This document shows, piece by piece, positions 7,571-15,459 of a DNA stretch of 64,000 nucleotides; the stretch's first letter is position 1, and every line of letters starts with the position of its first letter. The notes beneath the pieces are model-generated. The model had not been told where the DNA came from and ran no database searches. It saw only the letters and a program-made list of their open reading frames with translations. The stretch comes from Paenalicyclobacillus ferrooxydans (GTDB taxonomy: Bacteria > Bacillota > Bacilli > Alicyclobacillales > Alicyclobacillaceae), in the NCBI RefSeq assembly GCF_001399675.1, contig NZ_LJCO01000008.1:186001-250000 (forward strand), given 5' to 3'. The position numbers and the translations under genes are program-made.

Positions 7571-9474
7571 ATCCAAACGAACCACGGTTCCACACGCTCG
7601 GGGACAGTGCGGTGGTCATCGAATTTGCAGATCGCGACATCAGCGAAGCGTATCCCTTGGTGCAGGCTGCGTACCGTCGGTTCCATCACTTGCGGGGGTC
7701 TCACGGCATTGTGACGGTTGTGCCAGGCTACACCAGTGTCACAGTCTTTTACGATCCGATGACCGCTCATCAGCTGCATATGACGGAATACCTGCGCAGG
7801 GAAGTCAACGGTCTGACCCCGTATGTGCAGGAAGCAGCGAGAACCGTGGAGATCCCTGTGTGCTACGGGGGAGAATACGGTCCTGACTTGGCTGAGGTGG
7901 CGGATTATGCATCGTTGACGGAAGATGAGGTCATCTCCATCCACAGCTCGCAACGGTACACGGTCTACATGATTGGCTTTGCACCGGGGTTCCCGTACCT
8001 TGGGGGGATGGACGAGCGGATCGCGATGCCAAGGCGTTCAACGCCGAGGGTGAATATCCCGGCTGGATCGGTTGGCGTGGCAGGTGCACAAACCGGTGTA
8101 TACCCGAATGACAGCCCCGGCGGCTGGCAGCTGATTGGCCGGACTCCGATACGTTTGTTCGATCCGCTGGCTGCTCAGCCGAGCGTCCTACAGTCTGGCG
8201 ACGAGGTTCGGTTTCGACCCATCAGCGATGCTGAATACCTGAATCTCAAGGTGATGGAAAGTCCGGAGGGCAGTCGTGATGTGCGTGTGGAGGGTCCATC
8301 GGCGGGCCCGCGAGATGGTAGTGGTGATGTGCGTGTGGAGGGTCCATCGGAGTGCTCGCAAAATCCCCCAGCTAGCCCGTCTACGATTGAAGTCATCAAG
8401 CCTGGTCTGCTGACGACGGTCCAAGATCAAGGGCGGTACGGCTATGAACACCTTGGCGTCAGTCCAGGTGGAGCAATGGATCCAATGAGTGCCGCCATGG
8501 CCAACACCATTCTGGGCAACGACGAGGACGCTGCTGTCTTGGAGATGACCTGGATTGGCCCTGTCCTCGAATTCAACACGGAGAGTTGGATTGCACTTTG
8601 CGGAGCGGACATGGAGGCCAAGGTGGACGGCATCTACCTGCCGACAAATCGTTTGATCCGGGTTGCGAAGGGAGCTGTGCTCTCGTTTGGCCGAGCGAAA
8701 CAGGGCGCGCGAACGTACTTGGCGGTTGCAGGCGGCATTCAGGTGCCAAATGTGCTCGGGAGCCGAAGCACGCATGTTCACGGGAAACTCGGAGGGTATG
8801 AAGGGCGTCCTCTTCGCGCAGGTGACCTTCTTCAAAGTGGCTCCCCTGCTTGGATTGCGAACGTGGAATCGAAACTAAGGACGGTGTCCATGCAACAAAC
8901 CAGTACGCATGCCTGGGTGTCTAGGTGGCAAGTGAGATGGACCTCGTGGCAGACCAGATGGACTTCACACAGTGCCGAAGCGTTTTCCGTGGCTGGAGGG
9001 AGTCGTTTCACAGACCACGGAACTTCGGCAGATGACAGCCGCGTCGTAACCGTGCGAGTCATCAAAGGGCCCGAAGCGGACTGGTTTTCCGAAGGTGACC
9101 TCGTAGACTTCACGGACAGACCCTATCAGATATCCCAGGATTCGAATCGGATGGGATATCGGCTGGCAGGGACGCCGATATCCCGAACGCACAGCAGACA
9201 CCTTTGGTCGAGCGCTGTATCATTTGGCACAGTTCAGGTACCGCCAAGCGGCCAGCCTGTCATTTTGATGGCAGAGCGACAAACAACCGGAGGATATCCA
9301 CGGATCGGGGTGGTCGCGACCGTGGATAGACCCCTTCTGGCACAATTACGACCGGGTCATCAAGTAAGGTTTCACTGGATCGATGCAGAAACGGCACAAA
9401 AGTTACTTCGGGAGCAGCAAGAGGTTGCGAAACAAGTTAAAACTGCGGTGAGGCTGATGGGGGGCAGGTTGTGA
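7567..9474 (+). CDS. pxpBC: 5-oxoprolinase subunits B and C fused (KipI-KipA type), apparent CTG start
   Basis: PxpB and PxpC act with PxpA in ATP-dependent opening of 5-oxoproline to glutamate. Residues 1-about 225 are the PxpB/KipI domain (PRFHTLGDSAVVIEF, FAPGFPYLGGMDE, VGVAGAQTGVYPNDSPGGW). From about residue 290 comes the PxpC/KipA domain (KPGLLTTVQDQGRYGYEHLG, PGGAMDPMSAAMANTILGN). The linker holds a 48-bp repeat, and a 21-bp repeat sits in the C domain. The first normal start (GTG 7612) would remove the conserved GDSA block; GGAGG lies 8 bases before CTG 7567, which overlaps the aroA TGA. 635 residues. Confidence 0.85.
   Translation: MNPNEPRFHTLGDSAVVIEFADRDISEAYPLVQAAYRRFHHLRGSHGIVTVVPGYTSVTVFYDPMTAHQLHMTEYLRREVNGLTPYVQEAARTVEIPVCYGGEYGPDLAEVADYASLTEDEVISIHSSQRYTVYMIGFAPGFPYLGGMDERIAMPRRSTPRVNIPAGSVGVAGAQTGVYPNDSPGGWQLIGRTPIRLFDPLAAQPSVLQSGDEVRFRPISDAEYLNLKVMESPEGSRDVRVEGPSAGPRDGSGDVRVEGPSECSQNPPASPSTIEVIKPGLLTTVQDQGRYGYEHLGVSPGGAMDPMSAAMANTILGNDEDAAVLEMTWIGPVLEFNTESWIALCGADMEAKVDGIYLPTNRLIRVAKGAVLSFGRAKQGARTYLAVAGGIQVPNVLGSRSTHVHGKLGGYEGRPLRAGDLLQSGSPAWIANVESKLRTVSMQQTSTHAWVSRWQVRWTSWQTRWTSHSAEAFSVAGGSRFTDHGTSADDSRVVTVRVIKGPEADWFSEGDLVDFTDRPYQISQDSNRMGYRLAGTPISRTHSRHLWSSAVSFGTVQVPPSGQPVILMAERQTTGGYPRIGVVATVDRPLLAQLRPGHQVRFHWIDAETAQKLLREQQEVAKQVKTAVRLMGGRL
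8276..8350 (+). repeat. Direct repeat in the PxpB-PxpC linker
   Basis: Two exact 27-bp copies (8276-8302 and 8324-8350) at a 48-bp offset encode (R/G)DVRVEGPS twice, 16 codons apart, so the frame is kept. They lie in the linker between the two fused domains. Confidence 0.9.
8926..8967 (+). repeat. 21-bp in-frame repeat in the PxpC part
   Basis: Two adjacent 21-bp units encode WQVRWTS and WQTRWTS. They lie in a region of the C domain that is variable between homologues. Confidence 0.8.
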
Positions 9475-10232
9475 TGAGTTATCGGATCGATCTCAATTGC
9501 GATTTAGGAGAAAGCTTTGGGCACTATCATCTTGGCAATGATCAACAAGTCCTACAGTATGTAACTTCAGCGAACATCGCCTGTGGATTCCACGGAGGAG
9601 ACCCGAGTGTCATGAAAAGGACAGTTGCCATTTGTGTGGAAAATGGGGTGGCAATTGGTGTGCATCCTGGATTACCCGACCTTGTCGGCTTTGGGCGGCG
9701 CACGATGTCGGTATCCGCAGATGAGGTACACGATATGGTGGTCTACCAGATTGGAGCGTTGCTCGGATTTGCTTTGGCAGAAGGCGCGGTATTGCACCAC
9801 GTTAAGCCGCACGGAGCACTGTACAATATGGCTGCCAAAGACAGAACCGTCGCAGATGCCATTGCGAGGGCCGTTCAAGATGTCGATAGAAATTTGGTGT
9901 TGTTCGGTCTATCCGGGAGTCAACTGATTGAAGCAGGGAAAGCGGCCGGTCTTACCACGGCGAGTGAAGTGTTTGCTGATAGAACCTATCAGCCGGATGG
10001 GAGTTTGACACCTCGAGACCAGGCGGGAGCCTTGATTACAGATGTCTCAGAAGCAGTGACACAAGTGCTCAAAATGGTGAAGGAGCAGACAGTGCGAACA
10101 GTGGGGGGCGGAGAGATTCAAATTGTTGCAGACACGGTCTGTCTCCACGGAGACGGCGCACATGCAATGGAACTCGCACAAATGCTGCGTCAAACACTGA
10201 CGGCAGAGGGGATTCAATGTCTGGCGGGGTGA
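9474..10232 (+). CDS. pxpA: 5-oxoprolinase subunit A (LamB/YcsF family)
   Basis: A 252-residue LamB/YcsF-family protein that works with PxpB/PxpC to hydrolyse 5-oxoproline, a damage product of glutamine and glutamate. Motifs are DLNCDLGESFGHY at the N-terminus, SANIACGFHGGDP near residue 35, HPGLPDLVGFGRR and VKPHGALYNMAA. ATG 9474 is chosen over the adjacent GTG 9471 because it overlaps the last base of the pxpBC stop, the usual coupled arrangement. The operon order aroA-pxpBC-pxpA is unusual only in its link to aroA. Confidence 0.93.
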   Translation: MSYRIDLNCDLGESFGHYHLGNDQQVLQYVTSANIACGFHGGDPSVMKRTVAICVENGVAIGVHPGLPDLVGFGRRTMSVSADEVHDMVVYQIGALLGFALAEGAVLHHVKPHGALYNMAAKDRTVADAIARAVQDVDRNLVLFGLSGSQLIEAGKAAGLTTASEVFADRTYQPDGSLTPRDQAGALITDVSEAVTQVLKMVKEQTVRTVGGGEIQIVADTVCLHGDGAHAMELAQMLRQTLTAEGIQCLAG

Positions 10233-10369
10233 CATTGAACGGCACTGAGGGTGCTGTGGTGTAGCACCGGAGGAGACTGAGGGTGGTGCAGTGTAGCAGC
10301 GGATCGCGCCCTGTGTGGAACGGGTGGCAGTGGATGGGATTCATGTCTGCCGGTCTACGGAGTCAGTCG

Positions 10370-10398
10370 TTACGGATCGTCAAAAAGAGGAGTATACT
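10370..10398 (+). promoter_or_regulatory. Possible sigma-A promoter for brxC
   Basis: TTACGG (10370-10375), a 17-base spacer and TATACT (10393-10398) lie 60 bases before the brxC start. The -10 is good and the -35 weak. The region 10233-10369 otherwise holds only imperfect repeats of an ACTGAGGGTG-type sequence. Confidence 0.4.
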
Positions 10399-10458
10399 TC
10401 TAAGTCAGCATCGCAAGATCGGTCAAAGACCGAAGATATCCTGCAGGAGGAAGAAAAT

Positions 10459-10800
10459 ATGGCTACAATTCGTGAGTTGAAAACCGTTGAGGAATGGCAA
10501 GCACTGCACACAGATAACGGCGGACAAAAGGTTCTGATTATGAAACATAGTACAACCTGTCCCATCAGCGCTGCAGCATGGAGAGCGGTGCAAACCTTCG
10601 TGAACAACGATGAGACGGGCAAAGCGGACTACGTGATGGTCAAGGTGATTGAGTCTCGAACCGTGTCGAATGCTATCGCCGAAGATTTACATGTTCGACA
10701 CCAGTCTCCGCAAGCAATTTTGCTCCAGAACGGAGAAGTAGCTTGGCAAGCTACACACTGGGATATAACGGAAAAATCACTGGCGAAGGCGCTCGGCTGA
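10459..10800 (+). CDS. Bacilliredoxin-like monothiol protein, BrxC/YtxJ family
   Basis: A 113-residue thioredoxin-fold protein. KHSTTCPIS puts a lone redox cysteine at residue 34, as in YtxJ/BrxC proteins, which exchange bacillithiol on oxidised protein thiols. The rest (FVNNDETGKADYVMVKVIESR, HQSPQAILLQNGEVAWQATH) fits the family end to end. ATG 10459 follows CAGGAGGAAGAAAAT. The frame is open further upstream, but that part has no protein character. It is followed by a long hairpin and T-run. Confidence 0.85.
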   Translation: MATIRELKTVEEWQALHTDNGGQKVLIMKHSTTCPISAAAWRAVQTFVNNDETGKADYVMVKVIESRTVSNAIAEDLHVRHQSPQAILLQNGEVAWQATHWDITEKSLAKALG

Positions 10801-10841
10801 TCGACGGATCGCGACAAGAGATTCTATGTTTCGAGACCAGT

Positions 10842-10919
10842 GATCAGATCTATTTCGGGGTTGCTCTCATGGATTGAAGGAGGAGCGATCGGGGGACCAA
10901 AATAGATCTGATCTTTTTT
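10842..10919 (+). terminator. Long-armed hairpin with T-run after brxC
   Basis: A 17-bp nearly perfect stem (GATCAGATCTATTTCGG with CCAAAATAGATCTGATC) encloses about 38 bases and is followed by TTTTTT. The loop contains an SD-like AAGGAGG. It should stop brxC transcription, but the long loop is unusual for a simple terminator. Confidence 0.75.
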
Positions 10920-11008
10920 GCTGAATTTGTCGCGAAAACGCGAGCTTTGGAGGCGTTTTTGAAGGCCCTCATGACCGGACGATCTCGATGTCAATGCCAC
11001 ACGCCCGA

Positions 11009-11482
11009 GCTAAGTCGGTGTCGGCGACTTAACGACCATGGAGCCGCATAGTTAAGTCGGTGTCGGCGACTTAACGACCATGGAGTCGCATAGCTAAGTG
11101 GGTCCCAGCGACTTAACGACCGTGGAGCCGCATAGTTAAGTCGGTCTCAGCGACTAAAGTGGAGGAAAATGTCGTGCTAAGGGGCTGAGACCGACTTAAG
11201 CTGGTGCTGCCGAAGTATTTGAGCCGAGCTAAGTCGGTGTCGGCGACTTAACGACCGTGGAGCCGCATAGTTAAGTCGGTCTCAGCGACTAAAGTGGAGG
11301 AAAATGTCGTGCTAAGGGGCTGAGACCGACTTAAGCTGGTGCTGCCGAAGCATTTGAGCCGAGCTAAGTCGGTCCCAGCGACTTAACGACCATGGAGCCG
11401 CATAGTTAAGTCGGTCTCAGCGACTAAAGTGGAGGAAAATGTCGTGCTAAGGGGCTGAGACCGACTTAAGCTGACTTTGCCG
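11009..11482. repeat. Nested palindromic repeat array (42-bp A units, 93-bp B units)
   Basis: The order is A-A-A-B-A-B-A-B. A units (11009, 11051, 11093, 11228, 11363) are 42 bp and each contains a hairpin TAAGTCG-7 bases-CGACTTA. B units (11135, 11270, 11405) begin like A but carry 16-bp perfect arms TTAAGTCGGTCTCAGC / GCTGAGACCGACTTAA around about 32 bases containing GGAGGAAAATG. The A+B period is exactly 135 bp. No open frame is plausible and there are no unique spacers. This fills the 700-base gap between brxC and the HisC-like gene. Confidence 0.95.
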
Positions 11483-11537
11483 ATCCCGTTTGGCCCACAC
11501 CCGGCACAGGCCACATAAGCGGGCAGCTGGTCGGCTG

Positions 11538-12635
11538 TCACCACACCTCATCGAGTGCACGCAGGAGTTTCGCGTGCTGAGTCGGAGTGCCAATTGTGAT
11601 ACGGATACATTCGCTAAGCGGGAGGATCCCAGGTTTGCGGATGAACACGCCGCGGACTAGCAGTTCATCGACCATTTGGCTCGATCTCGCATCACTGCCC
11701 ACGTGGGTCAGCAGGAAGTTCGTCGATGATGGGATCGCGAAGTGTCCGTGGCGTTCCGCAGCCATTGCCAGATCGGCCCGGCCGACCCTCGTCTGCTCGA
11801 CAACCATCTCCAGAAACTCCGTGTCCTCGAGTGCCGCCAAAGCTCCGGCTTGTGCCACCCGATTGACGCCAAAATGGTTGCGGAACTTGTCAAACACGGC
11901 GATGATTTCTGGTCCTGAAATCGCATACCCGATCCGAAGTCCCGCCATTCCGTATGCCTTCGAGAAAGTCCGCAAGCGAATGACTCGGTCCATCACGGGC
12001 GAAAGCGGCAGCACTTCACTCTGATCCGCAAATTCGATGTAAGCCTCATCCAGGATCAATACCGCGTCTTTGGGGAGAGACTCGATGAACTCCATCACCG
12101 CCTGTGCCGAATAAAAGGTTCCGGTCGGGTTGTCGGGGTTCGCCAGGTAAACAAGGCGCGCATGGGTCTCACGGGCTGCTTGAGACAGACCAGCCAAGTC
12201 GTTCTTCCACTCGGCTGTATACGGGACGAAATGCAGTTTGCCGCCAAAACTTGTGACGTGATAGTTGAACGTCGGGTATCCGCCGAGGGAAGTCACGACC
12301 GTGTCCCCAGGATCGAGAAAGGCGCGGGTAATCCAACCCAAAATTTCGTCGATCCCGCTTCCCACAGCCATCTGATTGAGGCTGATGCCGTGTTTCGCAG
12401 CCAGTGCCGTGCGCAGTTCGAGACTTTCCGGATCGCCGTAGAAATTTCCCATTGCAGCCTCGGCTCGGATGGCCTCCATAGCCTTCGGCGAGATGCCAAA
12501 CGGACTTTCGTTCGCACCGAGTCGCAGCTCAATCGGCTTTCCTGATTGCCGCTCAAGTGCCTCGGGTGCGACGAACGGAACGGTGGCGGGCAGTGCGTCA
12601 ATTACTTTGGAAAAGCGCAGATGATTGGCCGCCAT
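11538..12635 (-). CDS. HisC-like PLP aminotransferase, possibly the methionine-salvage transaminase
   Basis: A 365-residue class II aminotransferase of the histidinol-phosphate type: GANESPFGISPKAMEA, NPDNPTGTF, LDEAYIEFAD and the PLP lysine in TFSKAYGMAGLRIGYA. ATG 12635 is chosen because AAAGGAGG lies 6 bases upstream; an upstream TTG overlaps that site. It lies 100 bases downstream of mtnD on the same strand and no other his gene is near. This makes it a candidate for the last salvage step, amination of 4-methylthio-2-oxobutyrate to methionine (the MtnE role). That role is inferred from context; the sequence alone says HisC-like. Confidence 0.85.
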   Translation of the reverse strand: MAANHLRFSKVIDALPATVPFVAPEALERQSGKPIELRLGANESPFGISPKAMEAIRAEAAMGNFYGDPESLELRTALAAKHGISLNQMAVGSGIDEILGWITRAFLDPGDTVVTSLGGYPTFNYHVTSFGGKLHFVPYTAEWKNDLAGLSQAARETHARLVYLANPDNPTGTFYSAQAVMEFIESLPKDAVLILDEAYIEFADQSEVLPLSPVMDRVIRLRTFSKAYGMAGLRIGYAISGPEIIAVFDKFRNHFGVNRVAQAGALAALEDTEFLEMVVEQTRVGRADLAMAAERHGHFAIPSSTNFLLTHVGSDARSSQMVDELLVRGVFIRKPGILPLSECIRITIGTPTQHAKLLRALDEVW

Positions 12636-12655
12636 TGGTGACCTCCTTTGCACAA

Positions 12656-12730
12656 AATGCTTTACGACAATGCTTTACGACACCGCCGACCACTGATGCC
12701 TACAAAGATGCCTACAAAGATGCCTACAAA
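12656..12730. repeat. 13-bp and 12-bp tandem repeats between mtnD and the aminotransferase
   Basis: Two 13-bp copies of AATGCTTTACGAC (12656-12681) are followed by three 12-bp copies of GATGCCTACAAA (12695-12730), ending at the mtnD stop region. Confidence 0.85.
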
Positions 12731-12735
12731 AATCC

Positions 12736-13281
12736 TTACGAAAAAGCGGGGTCTGCAAACGGGTGAGCCACCCAGCCAGACGGATCGATGAACAGGCGAA
12801 CGGCAACGACTTTCCGCTCACTGGTCAAGGTGAAAAAGTGAGGGTTGTTCTCAGGCACGGAAATGACGTCGCCTGCCTCGAGAACAACATCGAAGTACCC
12901 GACATCATCGGATCCCTTGATCACAAAAATCCCGCTGCCCGCCGCAATGGCACGCACTTCGTCTTCGGTGTGGGTATGGACTTGTTCGAACTTCTTTAAG
13001 AGCGCGTCAAGGTCAGGGGTCGAGTCAGACAGAGCGATGACGTCCCACTTAACATATCCGCGTGCTCCGGCCAAACGGGTGATGTCACCGTTGAAGCTCG
13101 AGAGGATTTCCTCCTTATCGGCATCACTCAGGTTGAATTTATCTTGCAGGTGCGAGGGCAATTGGTTTGTGTCCCAGTGCTCGTATAAGACGCCTTGCTT
13201 GTCCAGAAATGCACTGACTTCTGCGAAGCCGCTGATGGTTTCTCCCGTGTTTCGAATGTTGATTTGTGCCAATTGATTCAT
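12736..13281 (-). CDS. mtnD: Acireductone dioxygenase
   Basis: A 181-residue cupin that oxidises the acireductone of methionine salvage with O2, giving 4-methylthio-2-oxobutyrate plus formate (Fe form). The metal ligands are visible: His102, His104 and Glu108 in VHTHTEDEVR, and His148 in ENNPHFFTL. The ATG is preceded by TTAAGGGGATG-type sequence. It is transcribed away from mtnW, whose pathway step precedes it by two reactions, and is followed by the HisC-like aminotransferase that may use its product. Confidence 0.95.
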   Translation of the reverse strand: MNQLAQINIRNTGETISGFAEVSAFLDKQGVLYEHWDTNQLPSHLQDKFNLSDADKEEILSSFNGDITRLAGARGYVKWDVIALSDSTPDLDALLKKFEQVHTHTEDEVRAIAAGSGIFVIKGSDDVGYFDVVLEAGDVISVPENNPHFFTLTSERKVVAVRLFIDPSGWVAHPFADPAFS

Positions 13282-13328
13282 CCCCTTAAATCAGGTGTAG
13301 TATGCGTATAATTGGTTGCTTCAAGTTC

Positions 13329-13381
13329 GTTATCGCAACAGGACACTTTGTTTGACAACCAATAAGATGCATTTGTATAGT
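13329..13381. promoter_or_regulatory. Divergent promoters with overlapping -35 boxes between mtnD and mtnWXB
   Basis: On the plus strand TTGACA (13352-13357), 18 bases, TATAGT (13376-13381) points to mtnW. On the minus strand TTGTCA (13353-13358), 18 bases, GATAAC (13329-13334) points to mtnD. The two -35 boxes share bases, so one factor could control both operons. Boxes are read from sequence; use is inferred. Confidence 0.6.
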
Positions 13382-13424
13382 AACACTATTCAAACTTGCA
13401 CTCGCAATCAAGAGGAAAATGTAT

Positions 13425-13474
13425 GCGATCCGGTGATTTCGGAGACTCTGAGGCCGCAACCGGATCGCCTTTTT
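13425..13474 (+). terminator. Leader terminator (attenuator) upstream of mtnW
   Basis: GCGATCCGGT pairs perfectly with ACCGGATCGC (13459-13468) and is followed by CTTTTT, between the mtnW promoter and its ribosome-binding site (GAGGTGG at 13478). A terminator in this position implies regulated read-through. I do not recognise a SAM-I, SAM-II or SAM-III aptamer in the roughly 40 bases before it. Confidence 0.75.
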
Positions 13475-13492
13475 GTGAGGTGGAAGCACGCT

Positions 13493-14788
13493 ATGAAGAA
13501 CACCAATACGGGAGATCGTGCACTTACACATGTAATTGCAACGTATCGAGTTCGTGATAAACAGGAAAACCTATCAAAGCGCGCAGAAGGTATTGCTGTC
13601 GGACTGACAGTAGGAAGTTGGACAGACTTGCCAGCCATGAAGCAGTCCGCAGTCTTACGGCATTGCGGAACTGTGGAAGACATTCGTGTACTAGATACAT
13701 CAGAAGCACCAAGCTCAGACGCATCCGTTGGGGATCCCGTTGACAGAGGCCACGCCGCATTGGACACAGTCATTGCGGATATCTCCATCGGATACCCGAT
13801 AGACAATTTCAACAACACTATCACTTCCATTTTAACGACGGTGTTTGGAAAGCTATCCATGGACGGGGAAATTCGGCTCATAGCACTCCAAATACCAGAT
13901 GCACTAGCTGAAAGATTCAGCGGCCCAAAATTCGGTGTGAGCGGTATTCGGGATCGCCTCAAAATCTATGATCGGCCGCTTTTGATGAGTATTTTTAAAG
14001 CCTGCGTAGGCAGAGATGTGTCTGACTTGACGAAGGCCTTCTTGGAACAGGCGCGGGGCGGGGCAGACCTGATCAAGGATGATGAAATCTTCTTCTCCGA
14101 ACAGTATGCAACGCCAGAGGCGCGCGTAGCAGCGTTTACGGAGGCAGCGAGACAGCTGCAGGCAGAGACAGGCCAGCGTGTCAGCTACGCGGTCAACCTG
14201 ACCGGCCCCGTGCGCCAACTGTTTGACAGGGCGCGTCGTTTGGCTGAATTGGGGGCAGGAGCCCTGCTCGTGAACGCTGTGGCTTACGGATACGATGTCC
14301 TCGCCGAGCTAGCGGCCGATCCCGATGTGACCGTTCCTTTGATGGTCCATCCCGCAGTTTCTGGCGCTTTGTATGGATCCGACACCCACGGTATAGCCGC
14401 GGACATCGTGCTTGGGAGCCTGATGAGATTAGCTGGGGCCGATATTGTGATCTACCCGTCTCCGTACGGCACCGTTACGCTTTCACGAGCTGAGGGGCTG
14501 CGGCTCGTCGACGCCTTGCGAACCCCGAGTGTGCACAAAGAGGTTCTGCCAGCGCCATCTGCTGGAATCTTCCCCGGCTTGGTTCCCAAGCTTGTTTCCG
14601 ATCTCGGTGTCGATTGCATCGTCAACGCAGGTGGTGCTATCCACGGTCACCCAGGTGGTGCGACGGACGGTGCAGCGGCGTTTATGGCGTCGATTGAGGC
14701 CACTGTTGCAGGCGTATCCCTCGAGCAGGCAGCAAACGGCAATGCAGCCCTCAAAGCGGCGCTCAAGAAGTGGGGGCAGCCATCATGA
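13493..14788 (+). CDS. mtnW: 2,3-diketo-5-methylthiopentyl-1-phosphate enolase (RuBisCO-like)
   Basis: A 431-residue RuBisCO-like protein that enolises diketo-methylthiopentyl phosphate. Family blocks are ATYRVRDKQENLSKRAEG, GLTVGSWTDLPAMK, TVFGKLSMDGEIRL, FGVSGIRDRL, the carbamate/metal segment GGADLIKDDEIFF, NAVAYGYDVL and NAGGAIHGHPGGA. ATG 13493 follows GAGGTGGAAGCACGCT. A stretch of about 20 residues near position 80 (rich in D, S, A) is extra relative to the usual length near 410. It heads the mtnW-mtnX-mtnB operon and overlaps mtnX by four bases. Confidence 0.93.
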   Translation: MKNTNTGDRALTHVIATYRVRDKQENLSKRAEGIAVGLTVGSWTDLPAMKQSAVLRHCGTVEDIRVLDTSEAPSSDASVGDPVDRGHAALDTVIADISIGYPIDNFNNTITSILTTVFGKLSMDGEIRLIALQIPDALAERFSGPKFGVSGIRDRLKIYDRPLLMSIFKACVGRDVSDLTKAFLEQARGGADLIKDDEIFFSEQYATPEARVAAFTEAARQLQAETGQRVSYAVNLTGPVRQLFDRARRLAELGAGALLVNAVAYGYDVLAELAADPDVTVPLMVHPAVSGALYGSDTHGIAADIVLGSLMRLAGADIVIYPSPYGTVTLSRAEGLRLVDALRTPSVHKEVLPAPSAGIFPGLVPKLVSDLGVDCIVNAGGAIHGHPGGATDGAAAFMASIEATVAGVSLEQAANGNAALKAALKKWGQPS

Positions 14789-15459
14789 ACCAGGTTCCAA
14801 TCGGCATTTTTTGTGATTTTGACGGAACGATTTCGAAGAGTGATCTGATTACCTCGATCGCCAACGAGTTTGCAGGGCAAACTGGGCGCGCCATCGTAGA
14901 CCGCGTTCAGCGGCGAGAACTGAGTATTAAAAGCGGCGTCGAAGCCATCTTCCACTCCATCCCGTCATCCAGGCTCCCGGACATCATTGATTACACGAGG
15001 AGCTTGACCGTGATTCGCGACGGTTTTGACGAATTGGTCCAAGGATGTATCTCGCGTGGGTGGATGTTCGCCGTTGTCAGCGGTGGACTCGATGTGTTTG
15101 TCGATCCGGTGGTGGAGCCGTACCGAGACTCCATCAAGGTGTTTTGCAATCACCTTGACGATACCGGTGAGCATCTCGCCATTCGTTGGATGGTCGAATG
15201 CGATGCAGCTTGCGATGGCGGTTGTGGTTTGTGTAAGCCGAGTGTACTGAGGCAGTTTCGTTCGCAGATTCAGGCAGAGGTTGTCATCGGTGATGGTGTA
15301 ACGGACTTAAAGGCGGCTGCGGAAGCCGACTACGTGTTCGCGCGTGACCGTTTACGGCGGGCCTGCGACGAACAAGGCATCTCGTACTGGCCGTTTAAAT
15401 CATTATCCGAGATCATTCCAATTCTCGACCGGGAGGTGCAAAACCAGAGTGACCTCTAA
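14785..15459 (+). CDS. mtnX: 2-hydroxy-3-keto-5-methylthiopentenyl-1-phosphate phosphatase
   Basis: A 224-residue HAD phosphatase that dephosphorylates the MtnW product to give the acireductone. The nucleophile motif is FCDFDGTISKSDL (Asp11, Asp13), followed later by VVSGGLDVFV and IGDGVTDLKAA, the remaining HAD motifs. ATG 14785 overlaps the mtnW stop as ATGA. Length matches Bacillus MtnX (about 230 residues). It overlaps mtnB, so the three genes are tightly coupled. Confidence 0.92.
   Translation: MNQVPIGIFCDFDGTISKSDLITSIANEFAGQTGRAIVDRVQRRELSIKSGVEAIFHSIPSSRLPDIIDYTRSLTVIRDGFDELVQGCISRGWMFAVVSGGLDVFVDPVVEPYRDSIKVFCNHLDDTGEHLAIRWMVECDAACDGGCGLCKPSVLRQFRSQIQAEVVIGDGVTDLKAAAEADYVFARDRLRRACDEQGISYWPFKSLSEIIPILDREVQNQSDL

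Noticed and set aside
11009-11482. CRISPR array
   Set aside because: The copies are adjacent without unique spacers, units differ in length, and there are no cas genes. The same holds for the arrays at 48563 and 54794.
13388-13475. SAM-I riboswitch before mtnW
   Set aside because: The GGTGGAGGGA ... GCAACC core and the required length are absent; only a terminator is clear.
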